In this document: positions 49,885-57,876 of the stretch, one piece after another
Layout of the letters: the number at the start of each line of letters is the position of its first letter
How positions within the stretch are numbered: position 1 is the stretch's first letter
Origin: Leifsonia sp052114085
GTDB lineage: Bacteria > Actinomycetota > Actinomycetes > Actinomycetales > Microbacteriaceae
NCBI RefSeq assembly: GCF_052114085.1
Contig: NZ_JBFREB010000001.1
Span: 3,286,001-3,350,000 of the forward strand
Length of the DNA: 64,000 bases
Reading direction: 5' to 3'
The notes under the pieces: generated by a model
What the model saw: only the letters and a program-made list of their open reading frames with translations
Told to the model about the DNA's origin: nothing
Database searches by the model: none
Program-made: the position numbers and the translations under genes

Positions 49885-52541
49885 AGCAGTGGGCGCTCGA
49901 TCAGGTCGACCTCCCGAACGGGCTCAGCCGGGTCGGCCGGCACCACGAACGTGCGCAGCTGCGACGGGCCGAAGTCCTCCTCGATGGTGCGACCGAGCAG
50001 GGGCAGCTCGATGCGCGACCGTCCGGCCTCGCCACGCGTCTCGACGGCCCGGACCACCACGTCCGCGCCACCCGGCGCGTCGGTCCCATCCTCGGTGCCC
50101 TTCAGCGCGGTCACCATGACGGCCCCGCCGCCGTCGCCCGCGAATGAGCGCATCGGCGGCAGGGCGCCGTCATGGAACGATTCCTGCATCGCGCGCACGG
50201 GGTTGCCGAGCACGAGAGCGCGACGGATCGGGTCTGCCGTACGCCAGTCGCCCGTGTGCGGGACGAGCTCGTAGCTGAACCGCTGGACGCCCTGATCCTG
50301 GAAGGAGTAGATGCCCTCCGGGTCGAGCAGCCGCGGGTCGTGCCACGAGTAGACCGGGCTGCGGACGGCGGTGACGCCGATACTCGGCTGCTCGCCGTTC
50401 TCCTCCGACGCGGGCGAGACGTCGTAACCGTGCTTGTTCGTGATGATCACCGTCAGACCGGCGGCCGCGCCGTCGACCGTTCCGGTGAGGTCCACCCACG
50501 ACTGCGCGGGCTCCTCGGCGCCGTCGACCGGGCGCCCCAGGTGTCCGAACGGGATCTCGTAGGTCGCGTTCGGGTCGTCCAGCACGGTCGGGAAGCGCAG
50601 CTTCAGCAGGTGGGCCTGCTCACGCCAGTCGAGCGTGACGTCGACGCGCAGCGCGGTCGAATCGTGATCGAGGATGAGTTCCTCCACCAGGGTGGATTCG
50701 CCCCACTCGCGCTCCACCCGCACCCGCGAGCGCAGCGGACCGGTCTCGCGCACGACGATCCGCTTCACGGCCATGGATGCGCCCGGCCAGGCGTACGAGA
50801 TCACACGGTGACCCCAGGTGTCGGTCGGGTCGTCGTTGATCTGCGTGTGCTGCGTCCCGTCGACGCCGGCCATCACATCCACGCCCGTCGCCTTGAGCAG
50901 GTAGGACGAGATCCAGCCGGTCTCCTGGTCGATGCGGATGCGGACGTGGTCGTTCTCCAACGTGTCCGCGGTGACGGTCAAGCCGCCGGAAGCGGCCCCC
51001 GGTCCTGCACCCGGGCGCAGGCGGTAGAGGCGGTAGCCCAGTGCGGGGACCTCGGCCCGGAACACGACAGCTCCACGCGACACGTCGTCCGTGGTCGCGG
51101 TCGACTGCGAGTTCTGGAAGACGACCGGCGCGCCGGTCTCGTCGACCACGTGCACACCGCCGCGCTGGGCGCCGTACTGGAAGGGAACATCCACGGACAC
51201 GGGCCAGGCGTGCGGGTTGAAGACCAGGACCGGCTGGGTGCCGTCCTCCCGGTCGACCTGCACCTGGCGGGCGATGACGTTGTGGGCGCGGGTGATGATC
51301 CGCTTCGAGATCGCGACCGCCTCACCGAGCTGGTCGCGCGCGTCATCGTACGACGGCTCGATCGCCGAGCCCGGCAGGATGTCGTGGAACTGGTTGAACA
51401 GCACCTGCTTCCACGCGGTCTCCAGCTGCTCGCGGGGGTAGGCGACGCCGTTGCTCGCGGCGACGACGGCCGCCCAGCGCTCGGCGTTCAGCACGGCGAA
51501 CTGGGCGCGGCGCTGCCAGGCCTTGATGCCCGAGTGCGCCGAATAGCATCCCGGTGCGTGGTGCTGCAGGTCGTCCCGGCGCACCGGGAGGGATTCGAGG
51601 AACGCCTCCCCGCGGCCGAGCACCTCGTCGAAATACGTGCGCGGTGAGGACATCGTCATCCTTCCGAAGGAGCCCATGCGGTCGTAGCGGTGGATGGACT
51701 CGATGTTCGCGATCGTTGGGCCGCCACCGTGGTTGCCGACACCGTAGAAAACCATCGCGGTCGCGTTCTCGCCGAAACCGACCGTGCGGTCGAGAGCCGC
51801 CAGCGACTTCTCGGTCTGCCCGTCGACGGAGCCGGGAGGGCTGCCGTACTCGAAGGGGATGCGATAGGCCAGCACCCGAGAACCGTCCGGTGCCTCCCAC
51901 CAGAACAGGGACTGCACGAGGTCCGACTCGTGCGGGCCGGGGCGCAGGAAGGTGTACGAGTCGAGGCCCTGACCCTTCAGGATCTGGGGGAGCATCGCGT
52001 TGTGGCCGAACGGGTCGACGTTCATGCCGACCGTCGCCGGAATGCCGAAGCGCGACTCCAGGTAGCGCTGGCCGTACAGGCCCTGCCGCACGAAGCTCTC
52101 GCCCATCGGCATGTTGTTGTCCGGCTCGACCCACCAGCCGCCGACATTCACCCAGCGGCCCTCGGCGACGCGGCGCTTGATCTGCTCGAACAGCTCCGGG
52201 TCGGACTCCTCCACCCAGCTGAGCAGCACGATCTGGTCGCACGTGAAGATGAAGTCGGGGTACTCCTCCATGCGGTGGATGGCCGACCAGAAAGTCGCGC
52301 GGGCCTCCTGGTAGCCCTCCTGCCACGGCCACAGCCACACCGGGTCGAGGTGCGCGTTGCCGATCATGTGGAGGGTGCGCTGCGGCGTCGCGGTGGGGCG
52401 CTTCGCGGGCGCGAGGTCCCGCGGCTGGGTGCCCGCGGGGGCGTTCGCGACGGGAGCGGTCGCATCCAGTGCGCTCGTGCGCTGGCGCTGAGCCGAATCC
52501 ACCGCGATCTTCTCCGGTGGGGTCGAATCGGGGATGCTCAC
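49881..52541 (-). CDS. Alpha-mannosidase, GH38
   Basis: This 886-aa cytoplasmic retaining mannosidase shows GH38 zinc-site motifs: GNAHLDPVWLWPWQEG near residue 62 (His and Asp ligands) and GMNVDPFGHNAMLPQ near 175 (nucleophile Asp). The middle contains the helical FNQFHDILPGSAIEP motif near 395 and the C-terminus is beta-rich. Substrates are usually alpha-mannosides. GTG 52541 overlaps the SIS gene stop (GTGA) and follows GGAG. The first 50 residues are poorly structured. Confidence 0.93.
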   Translation of the reverse strand: MSIPDSTPPEKIAVDSAQRQRTSALDATAPVANAPAGTQPRDLAPAKRPTATPQRTLHMIGNAHLDPVWLWPWQEGYQEARATFWSAIHRMEEYPDFIFTCDQIVLLSWVEESDPELFEQIKRRVAEGRWVNVGGWWVEPDNNMPMGESFVRQGLYGQRYLESRFGIPATVGMNVDPFGHNAMLPQILKGQGLDSYTFLRPGPHESDLVQSLFWWEAPDGSRVLAYRIPFEYGSPPGSVDGQTEKSLAALDRTVGFGENATAMVFYGVGNHGGGPTIANIESIHRYDRMGSFGRMTMSSPRTYFDEVLGRGEAFLESLPVRRDDLQHHAPGCYSAHSGIKAWQRRAQFAVLNAERWAAVVAASNGVAYPREQLETAWKQVLFNQFHDILPGSAIEPSYDDARDQLGEAVAISKRIITRAHNVIARQVQVDREDGTQPVLVFNPHAWPVSVDVPFQYGAQRGGVHVVDETGAPVVFQNSQSTATTDDVSRGAVVFRAEVPALGYRLYRLRPGAGPGAASGGLTVTADTLENDHVRIRIDQETGWISSYLLKATGVDVMAGVDGTQHTQINDDPTDTWGHRVISYAWPGASMAVKRIVVRETGPLRSRVRVEREWGESTLVEELILDHDSTALRVDVTLDWREQAHLLKLRFPTVLDDPNATYEIPFGHLGRPVDGAEEPAQSWVDLTGTVDGAAAGLTVIITNKHGYDVSPASEENGEQPSIGVTAVRSPVYSWHDPRLLDPEGIYSFQDQGVQRFSYELVPHTGDWRTADPIRRALVLGNPVRAMQESFHDGALPPMRSFAGDGGGAVMVTALKGTEDGTDAPGGADVVVRAVETRGEAGRSRIELPLLGRTIEEDFGPSQLRTFVVPADPAEPVREVDLIERPLL

Positions 52542-53122
52542 AGTGCGTACTCCTCGTCGCCGTCGGCCCATGCATCCACGATCTCAGACAGCACGTGGAG
52601 CATGAAGGTGTGGAACTCCTGGATCCTCGGGGTGGTCGTGGACGGGCTGAGGAGGGCGTAGTCGGCGAACGCGCGCGCCGGGCCGCCATCGCCCCCGCCG
52701 AACAGGACCGTCGTCGCGCCGACAGACTTCGCCGCCTCGAGCGCTGAAACGATGTTCGCACTCCGCCCGCTCGTCGTGAAGGCCGCGACCACGTCTCCTG
52801 GCCGGGCGAGCCCGAGCACCTGGCGCGAGAAGACGTCGTCGTACGAGTAGTCGTTGGCGATGCAGGTCATCGTGGTCGGGTTGGTGCTCAGCGTCACGGC
52901 TCCCAGCGGGCGGCGATCGCGCTTGTAGTGACCGATGATCTCGCCCGTGAAGTGCTGCGCGTCCGCCGCGCTGCCGCCGTTGCCGAACGTATACAGGATG
53001 CCGCGCTCGGCGAACGCGTCGCACAGCAGCTTGCCGACTTCGCGGAGCGCCGGCAGCAGCTTCTCCCCCAGCTCGGCGACCTGGATGTGCGCCTCCAGCT
53101 GCTCTCGCATCCACTCAGCCAC
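52538..53122 (-). CDS. SIS-domain protein (GmhA-like sugar isomerase)
   Basis: The 194-aa protein is a single SIS domain with the glycine-rich loop TFGNGGSAADAQHFTGEIIG near residue 48, related to sedoheptulose 7-phosphate isomerase GmhA, and TSGRSANIVSALEAA near 118. It probably isomerises a phosphorylated sugar made by the ROK kinase. GTG 53122 has an AAGGGA site; it overlaps the ROK gene by 8 nt. Confidence 0.88.
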   Translation of the reverse strand: MAEWMREQLEAHIQVAELGEKLLPALREVGKLLCDAFAERGILYTFGNGGSAADAQHFTGEIIGHYKRDRRPLGAVTLSTNPTTMTCIANDYSYDDVFSRQVLGLARPGDVVAAFTTSGRSANIVSALEAAKSVGATTVLFGGGDGGPARAFADYALLSPSTTTPRIQEFHTFMLHVLSEIVDAWADGDEEYAL

Positions 53123-54113
53123 GGCGGGATCCCTTCGTTCCTGCGCCCGCACCCGCGAGCTGATCGAGACGGTCGAACGCGACGGCGCCCGCGCCCACAA
53201 CGCAGACGACGTCGCCGAGGCCGGCCAGCACCACGGTCGAGGCGGCGGCGGCCGGCGGCATGGCGTCGGCGGCCACGCGCTGGCGGACGGGAACGAGCAG
53301 CGCATCCCCGGAGCGGGTCACGCCGCCTCCGAGCACGACGAGGTCGGGCTCGAAGACGTTGACGAGGTCGGTCAGGGCGGTGGACAGGACGTCGATCGTC
53401 TCGTCCCACAGTTCGGTTGCGAGCTGGTCGCCTGCGGCAGCCGCTGCGACGACATCCTCGGCGCGGACCGTGGGGAGCTGCGCCAGCGACGATCCCGCAC
53501 CGCGCTCGGCGACGGCCTCGCGTGCGCGCAGGGCGATCGACGTGCCCGAGGCGTAGCCCTCCAGGCAACCCCGGCGCCCGCAGAGGCAGGGGCGGCCGTC
53601 GGTGCGAACCATCACGTGCCCGAACTCGCCGCCGTTACCCGCCGCTCCGCGGTGGAGGCGGCCGTCGATGACGGCCCCTCCGCCGATGCCGGTGGAGATC
53701 GTGAGGTAGACCATGGTGTCGGCGTCACGCGCGGCACCGTAACGGAACTCGCCGAGGGCGCCGGCGGTGGCGTCGTTCTCGAGCACGGCGGGGACGCCGA
53801 ACTCGCGCTCGGCGAGGTCGACGATCGGCAGCTCGATCCAGCCCGGGAGGTGGAGCGGGCCAGTGAGGACGCCGGCCTTCGCGTCGAGCGGTCCGCCGCA
53901 GGAGATGCCGACCGCCTCCACGTCGAGGCCGGATTCGGCGATGGCACGCTGACCCATGGCGAACAGCCTGGGAACGATTACACCCGGACCCTCTTCGCGG
54001 CGTGTGGGTTCCACGCTGAGTGCGTGCGTTCGTCCATCCTCTGTCACCACACCGACGGCGAGCTTGGTGCCGCCGATGTCGAGTGAGAGGACGGCGCGGA
54101 GGCCGTTTGCCAT
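53115..54113 (-). CDS. ROK-family sugar kinase
   Basis: The 332-aa kinase contains LSLDIGGTKLAVGVV near residue 8 (phosphate loop), NGGEFGHVMVRTDGRPC and the ROK zinc signature CLCGRRGCLEGYASG near 178, so it is likely an enzyme rather than a regulator; it lacks an N-terminal HTH. Substrate may be glucose, mannose or an amino sugar. ATG 54113 has GGAAGG 5 nt upstream. First gene of the GH38 operon, behind a clear promoter and operator. Confidence 0.9.
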   Translation of the reverse strand: MANGLRAVLSLDIGGTKLAVGVVTEDGRTHALSVEPTRREEGPGVIVPRLFAMGQRAIAESGLDVEAVGISCGGPLDAKAGVLTGPLHLPGWIELPIVDLAEREFGVPAVLENDATAGALGEFRYGAARDADTMVYLTISTGIGGGAVIDGRLHRGAAGNGGEFGHVMVRTDGRPCLCGRRGCLEGYASGTSIALRAREAVAERGAGSSLAQLPTVRAEDVVAAAAAGDQLATELWDETIDVLSTALTDLVNVFEPDLVVLGGGVTRSGDALLVPVRQRVAADAMPPAAAASTVVLAGLGDVVCVVGAGAVAFDRLDQLAGAGAGTKGSRRG

Positions 54114-54159
54114 CATGTCCTTCCGGGGTGCACGACCGCACCTTCTCCGGCGGATCGTG

Positions 54160-54173
54160 TGGGATCGTTCCCA
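54160..54173. promoter_or_regulatory. LacI-type operator over the ROK/GH38 transcription start
   Basis: TGGGATCGTTCCCA is symmetric except for a central T-T pair and covers the predicted start of the minus-strand promoter at 54177-54206. It is close to the site at 39482, suggesting a shared regulator. Confidence 0.7.
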
Positions 54174-54176
54174 CAG

Positions 54177-54206
54177 ATACTATGGCGCGGCGAGCGGGCG
54201 GGTCAA
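54177..54206 (-). promoter_or_regulatory. Promoter of the ROK/SIS/GH38 operon
   Basis: TTGACC (54201-54206), an 18-bp spacer and TAGTAT (54177-54182) on the minus strand. Confidence 0.65.
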
Positions 54207-54265
54207 CATGGGATCACGCCCGCGCCTTGAATCCGGGTTGTGCATCCCTGCATGGAGCGGTAACG

Positions 54266-54283
54266 TACAACCAAATGGTTGTA
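54266..54283. promoter_or_regulatory. Autoregulatory operator over the ArsR-type gene start
   Basis: TACAACCA, AA, TGGTTGTA is a perfect 8-bp inverted repeat containing the ATG at 54275. The -10 TAACGT lies at 54261-54266, so the site covers the expected leaderless transcription start. ArsR regulators paired with SRPBCC genes often have ACAACCA-type palindromes. Confidence 0.7.
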
Positions 54284-54640
54284 GATGAGCTGACGGACGC
54301 AGAGGTCGACCGCATCTTCCAGGCGCTGGCGGATGCGACGCGGCGCGACATCGTGGCGCGCTCACTGCGCGGGGAACACTCCGTGAGCGAGCTCGCAGAG
54401 CGGTACGACATGAGTTTCGCCGCCGTGCAAAAACACGTGGCGGTGCTGGAGCGCGCCGGATTGATCCACAAACGCACGCGGGGCCGCGAGCGCGTCGTGT
54501 CCGGCGATCCGGAGACGATCCGTCGCGCGTCCGGCTTGCTCGACCGGTACGAGCAGATCTGGCGGCACCGCCTGACCGCCATCGACGGGCTCCTCGCCGA
54601 GGAGACGGGCACCACCGACGCAGAGAGGAACGATCGATGA
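54275..54640 (+). CDS. ArsR/MarR-type winged-helix regulator (SRPBCC-linked)
   Basis: The 121-aa protein has an ArsR-like winged helix: IFQALADATRRDIVARSLRG, then the recognition helix YDMSFAAVQKHVAVLERAGL near 45-65 and the wing KRTRGRERVVSG. It belongs to the group that lacks metal-binding cysteines and is paired with SRPBCC proteins. It probably represses its own operon through the palindrome on its start codon. It overlaps the SRPBCC gene by 4 nt. Confidence 0.9.
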   Translation: MVVDELTDAEVDRIFQALADATRRDIVARSLRGEHSVSELAERYDMSFAAVQKHVAVLERAGLIHKRTRGRERVVSGDPETIRRASGLLDRYEQIWRHRLTAIDGLLAEETGTTDAERNDR

Positions 54641-55119
54641 CCTTCATCGAGTCGAAGAAGGATGTTGAGGCGCTGACGCTCACCATCGTCAGCGAGTACG
54701 ACGCCCCGCCGGAGCGGATCTGGCAGCTGTGGTCCGACCCGCGGCAGCTGGAGCGGTGGTGGGGCCCTCCGGGATACCCGGCGACGTTCGAGGTGTTCGA
54801 GTTCGAGCCGGCCGGACGCGCGACGTACTACATGACCATCCCCGACGGGACGAAGGCGTGGGGCTGGTGGCGGTTCGTCGAAATCGAACCGACGAGCCGG
54901 ATCGAGCTGGACGACGGCTTCGCCGAAGAGGGCGGCTCGCCGTCTCCGGGCGAACCGGGCCGCATGATCACGACCATTGAGGACACCGGCGGCCGCACCC
55001 GGATGACGATGCTCAGCCGCTTCGCGAGCGTCGACCAGATGAACGAGCTCCTCGAGATGGGCCAAGAGGAGGGCATGATCCAGGCCCTCACCCAAATCGA
55101 CCCCCTCCTCGCCTCCTAA
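54637..55119 (+). CDS. SRPBCC/AHSA1-like protein
   Basis: This 160-aa protein has the AHSA1 pattern ppERIWQLWSDPRQLERWWGP near residue 28, FEPAGRATYYMTIPDG and C-terminal MNELLEMGQEEGMIQALTQI helix. It binds a hydrophobic ligand or chaperone-like partner; the ligand is unknown. ATGA overlap couples it to its ArsR-type regulator. Confidence 0.9.
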   Translation: MTFIESKKDVEALTLTIVSEYDAPPERIWQLWSDPRQLERWWGPPGYPATFEVFEFEPAGRATYYMTIPDGTKAWGWWRFVEIEPTSRIELDDGFAEEGGSPSPGEPGRMITTIEDTGGRTRMTMLSRFASVDQMNELLEMGQEEGMIQALTQIDPLLAS

Positions 55120-55132
55120 CCCCTGTGCCCAT

Positions 55133-55197
55133 CCATCGCTTCCTCGATTAATCCGCCGAAACGCCGTCGCCGACGGGATTAAGTGAGGAAGCGATGG
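55133..55197. repeat. Long hairpin between convergent genes
   Basis: Arms at 55133-55154 and 55176-55197 pair at 20 of 22 positions (left arm CCATCGCTTCCTCGATTAAT, right arm from GGATTAAGTGAGGAAGCG). A 21-nt GC-rich loop lies between. It ends only 3 nt from the hydrolase stop and 13 nt after the SRPBCC stop, so it may terminate both transcripts. Confidence 0.75.
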
Positions 55198-55200
55198 GGG

Positions 55201-55962
55201 TCAGGGGGCGTCCAGGAAGGCGAGGAGGTGGGGGAGGGTTCGGTGGAGGGGGGCGGCGTTGGCGGCGGCCGATAGGCGCTCGCCGAGGTAGTCGCCGTGC
55301 GTGCCGGGGACGATGAGGAGGCGGGCATCGGGGAGGAGCGACGCGAGCTCCACGAAAGCGGAGGCACGCACGACGTCGTGGTCGGCACCGACCACCAGGG
55401 TCGGGGCGACGATCGAGGCGAGGAGCGCATCCGGGAAGTCCTCGAAGGCCAGCATCAGCTCGCGGTCGAGGTCGAACATCCGGCGCGCGTGCTCCGGGTC
55501 ACGGCTGACGGCGAGATCCGCATCCCGGTACGGCGCGGGAAGGTCGTCGTAGGTTCCGGCGGTGAGGCCGTCCCAGAAGCCGTCGACCATCGCGGAGCGG
55601 CGCACCGGCGCGGAGGCCGCGATCAGCCGGCGGACGGCGGAGGGATGGCGCGCCGCCAGTTGCAGGGCGACCTGGCCGCCGTTGCTGAAGCCCAGCACAT
55701 CCACCGGTCCGAGCCCGAGCGAGGCGAGCACCGCCGCGACGTCGTCGGCCGAACCCTCGAAGGTCGCCGGACGGTCGCCCGACGGTGTGCGCCCGTGCCC
55801 CTGGAGCTCGACGGCCAGCACGGAACGCGTCGGCGCGACGAGCGGGAGCAGCAGCCCCCAGTTCGTCTCGATCGTCGACCCGCCGCCGTGGATCAGCAGC
55901 AGCGGCGGGTGCGGCGAGTCCGGGTCGCCATGCCATTCTCGGTGCAGCGGGATGCGGTCCAC
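55201..55962 (-). CDS. Alpha/beta hydrolase
   Basis: This 253-aa protein has the nucleophile elbow GFSNGGQVALQLAARHP near residue 95 (G-x-S-x-G), the oxyanion LLLIHGGGST near 22, Asp in VVGADHDVVRA near 190 and a catalytic His in VPGTHGDYLGE near 220. GTG 55962 lies 6 nt after TAGCCT, so it may be leaderless. It is 9 nt upstream of the preceding gene's end and may be a separate unit. Substrate unknown. Confidence 0.85.
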   Translation of the reverse strand: MDRIPLHREWHGDPDSPHPPLLLIHGGGSTIETNWGLLLPLVAPTRSVLAVELQGHGRTPSGDRPATFEGSADDVAAVLASLGLGPVDVLGFSNGGQVALQLAARHPSAVRRLIAASAPVRRSAMVDGFWDGLTAGTYDDLPAPYRDADLAVSRDPEHARRMFDLDRELMLAFEDFPDALLASIVAPTLVVGADHDVVRASAFVELASLLPDARLLIVPGTHGDYLGERLSAAANAAPLHRTLPHLLAFLDAP

Positions 55963-55971
55963 GCCCGCAGG

Positions 55972-57876
55972 CTAGCCGAGCGCACCCGCACTGTCGAGAG
56001 CCGGCGGTGCGGCGACCGTGTCGACCACCGCGTCCCCCGCCTGCCCCAGCCGAACCGCACCCACCGTGACGTCGGCCGCGAGCCGCTGACGCTTGCCGGC
56101 CGTGGCGGAGGCGCGCACCGCGAAGCGCAGCCGCACCGTCTCTCCTGCGCCCGCGACGACGGAGTCCGGGGACGGATCGCTCCACCCGTCGGGCGTCACC
56201 AGCCGCGCCACCACCTCGCGCGGCTCGTCGTACGGGTTCACGACGACGACCTCGTAGTCGAGCGACGCGCCGGTCGGCACGCGCTGGTAGAACGGCTCGA
56301 CGAGCACGAGGTTGCCATCGGCCGGCGGAAGCATCCCGTCGTCCGGGAGCAGTCCGTTGTGGATGGCCGCCAGCTCGTCGCCCTGCTCGGTGAGCAGCTG
56401 CAGGTAGTCCTCGTCGACCTCGCGGCCCTGCCAGTGACCGGTGATCATCAGACCGGGTGCGACCCGGCGGTAGAGCGCGGCGCTCTGGATGAAGTCGTCG
56501 CGCCGGAACCGGTTGCGGTACTGGTAGTTCAGGATCTCGCGCTGCACGCCCAGCCGGCCTTCCGCGGTCTGCTGGTCGCCCGTCGCGAGCACGCGGACGC
56601 CGTCCACCTCGAACTCGAACGCCGCCGCGTACAGGGTGTGCCCGGGCAGCTCGTGCGTCACGAACTCGTACTCGCGCCAGCGCACGGTCGAGCCGATCGG
56701 CAGCACGCGGTCGGCCGGGATGGGCTCGAACCACTGGCACGGAAGGTCGGTTCGCATCGGGTCGGCCATGATCGGCGCGACGTTCTCGGGCAGCCACACC
56801 TCGGTGCCCTCGACGTCGCGGAGCAGGTTGAAGCCGGCGATGTGGTCGTCGTGATAGTGCGTGCCGAGCACGACCTCCACCGACGTGACACCGAAGTCGC
56901 GCTTCAGCGCGGGCAGTGACGCCAGCCACGGCCGGCGCGCCGCGCGGTCGGTTCCTGCCGGCCAGCCGGTCGACATGTCGTACCCGTAGTCGATGAACAG
57001 GGCGGCGCCGGAGTCGCTGAGCAGTACGTACACGCACGAGTTGGCGGTGCGGTTCAGCAGCAGATGGTCGGTGAGCCGCACGAAGGGACGCTCCAGCCAG
57101 TCGCGCAGATCCCACGGGTGGGTGCGCCGCGAGTCCACGTAGCCGCTCATCCGGTCGGCCAGCTGCTCGAGCGCGCCGATCGCGTCCGGCATCGGCTCGC
57201 CATGGGACGGCAGCAGGATGCTGGGCTCCTCCTCGTGCAGCAGGAGGCACGAGAGCACGTTCATCGCCGGTCCCTCGTTCTCCGTATAGGACCACTGGGT
57301 CGCCGCGAGGGACCACACCTTGCCGGGGGCGTAGATGAGGTCGCCGGTGAAGGCGACTCGCACCCGTTGCCCCTCGGCTGCCGGGCCGCGGTCGACGAGG
57401 TAGGTGACCGAGCCCATCGTGTGACCTGGTGTCGGGATGGTCTTCACCTCGATCCCGCCGAAGCGCGCGGTCCGGTACTCGGGCACGGTCCCCGCGACCG
57501 GCACCGGGTCGAGCAGGGAGAAGCGGTCCTGACGGAGGTTGTAGTCGTTGTACAGGGCGCGCGCGGACCACATCTCATCGACCCGCGTGAAGAGGTCCTG
57601 CTCGACCGGCGGGACGAAGATCGGGATACCCGCCGCGACGGCGCGGGGAAGGCCCTGGCCCTGATCGCGATGATGGTGGGTCATCAGGATGGCGTCGAGG
57701 GTCTCGAGGCCGAGGTCGGCGAGGTGGTCGAGCACGTCGCCCGAGCCGAAATCGATCGCGATCGCGCCGGAAGGAGCACCGCCGGCGGCCGCGTCCGCGT
57801 CCGCCGTCACGACGTAGACGTTGCAGGTGTCCGCGAACCGGTGGACGCCGGGAGCGACCTCGGTGAACGCGCTCAT
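55972..57876 (-). CDS. Tandem metallo-beta-lactamase-fold hydrolase (two MBL domains)
   Basis: The 634-aa protein joins two MBL-fold domains and a C-terminal beta-rich domain (about 520-630). The first domain has ILMTHHHRDQGQGLP near residue 65, where the HxHxDH pattern ends in Gln, and ends near SHGEPM; the second has VLGTHYHDDHIAGFN near 330 with a full HxHxDH, LPGHTLYAA near 390 and GDQQT near 415. It is likely a lactonase or esterase-type metallohydrolase, with one domain possibly altered. It is coupled to the upstream glycosidase by a 4-nt overlap. Confidence 0.82.
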   Translation of the reverse strand: MSAFTEVAPGVHRFADTCNVYVVTADADAAAGGAPSGAIAIDFGSGDVLDHLADLGLETLDAILMTHHHRDQGQGLPRAVAAGIPIFVPPVEQDLFTRVDEMWSARALYNDYNLRQDRFSLLDPVPVAGTVPEYRTARFGGIEVKTIPTPGHTMGSVTYLVDRGPAAEGQRVRVAFTGDLIYAPGKVWSLAATQWSYTENEGPAMNVLSCLLLHEEEPSILLPSHGEPMPDAIGALEQLADRMSGYVDSRRTHPWDLRDWLERPFVRLTDHLLLNRTANSCVYVLLSDSGAALFIDYGYDMSTGWPAGTDRAARRPWLASLPALKRDFGVTSVEVVLGTHYHDDHIAGFNLLRDVEGTEVWLPENVAPIMADPMRTDLPCQWFEPIPADRVLPIGSTVRWREYEFVTHELPGHTLYAAAFEFEVDGVRVLATGDQQTAEGRLGVQREILNYQYRNRFRRDDFIQSAALYRRVAPGLMITGHWQGREVDEDYLQLLTEQGDELAAIHNGLLPDDGMLPPADGNLVLVEPFYQRVPTGASLDYEVVVVNPYDEPREVVARLVTPDGWSDPSPDSVVAGAGETVRLRFAVRASATAGKRQRLAADVTVGAVRLGQAGDAVVDTVAAPPALDSAGALG

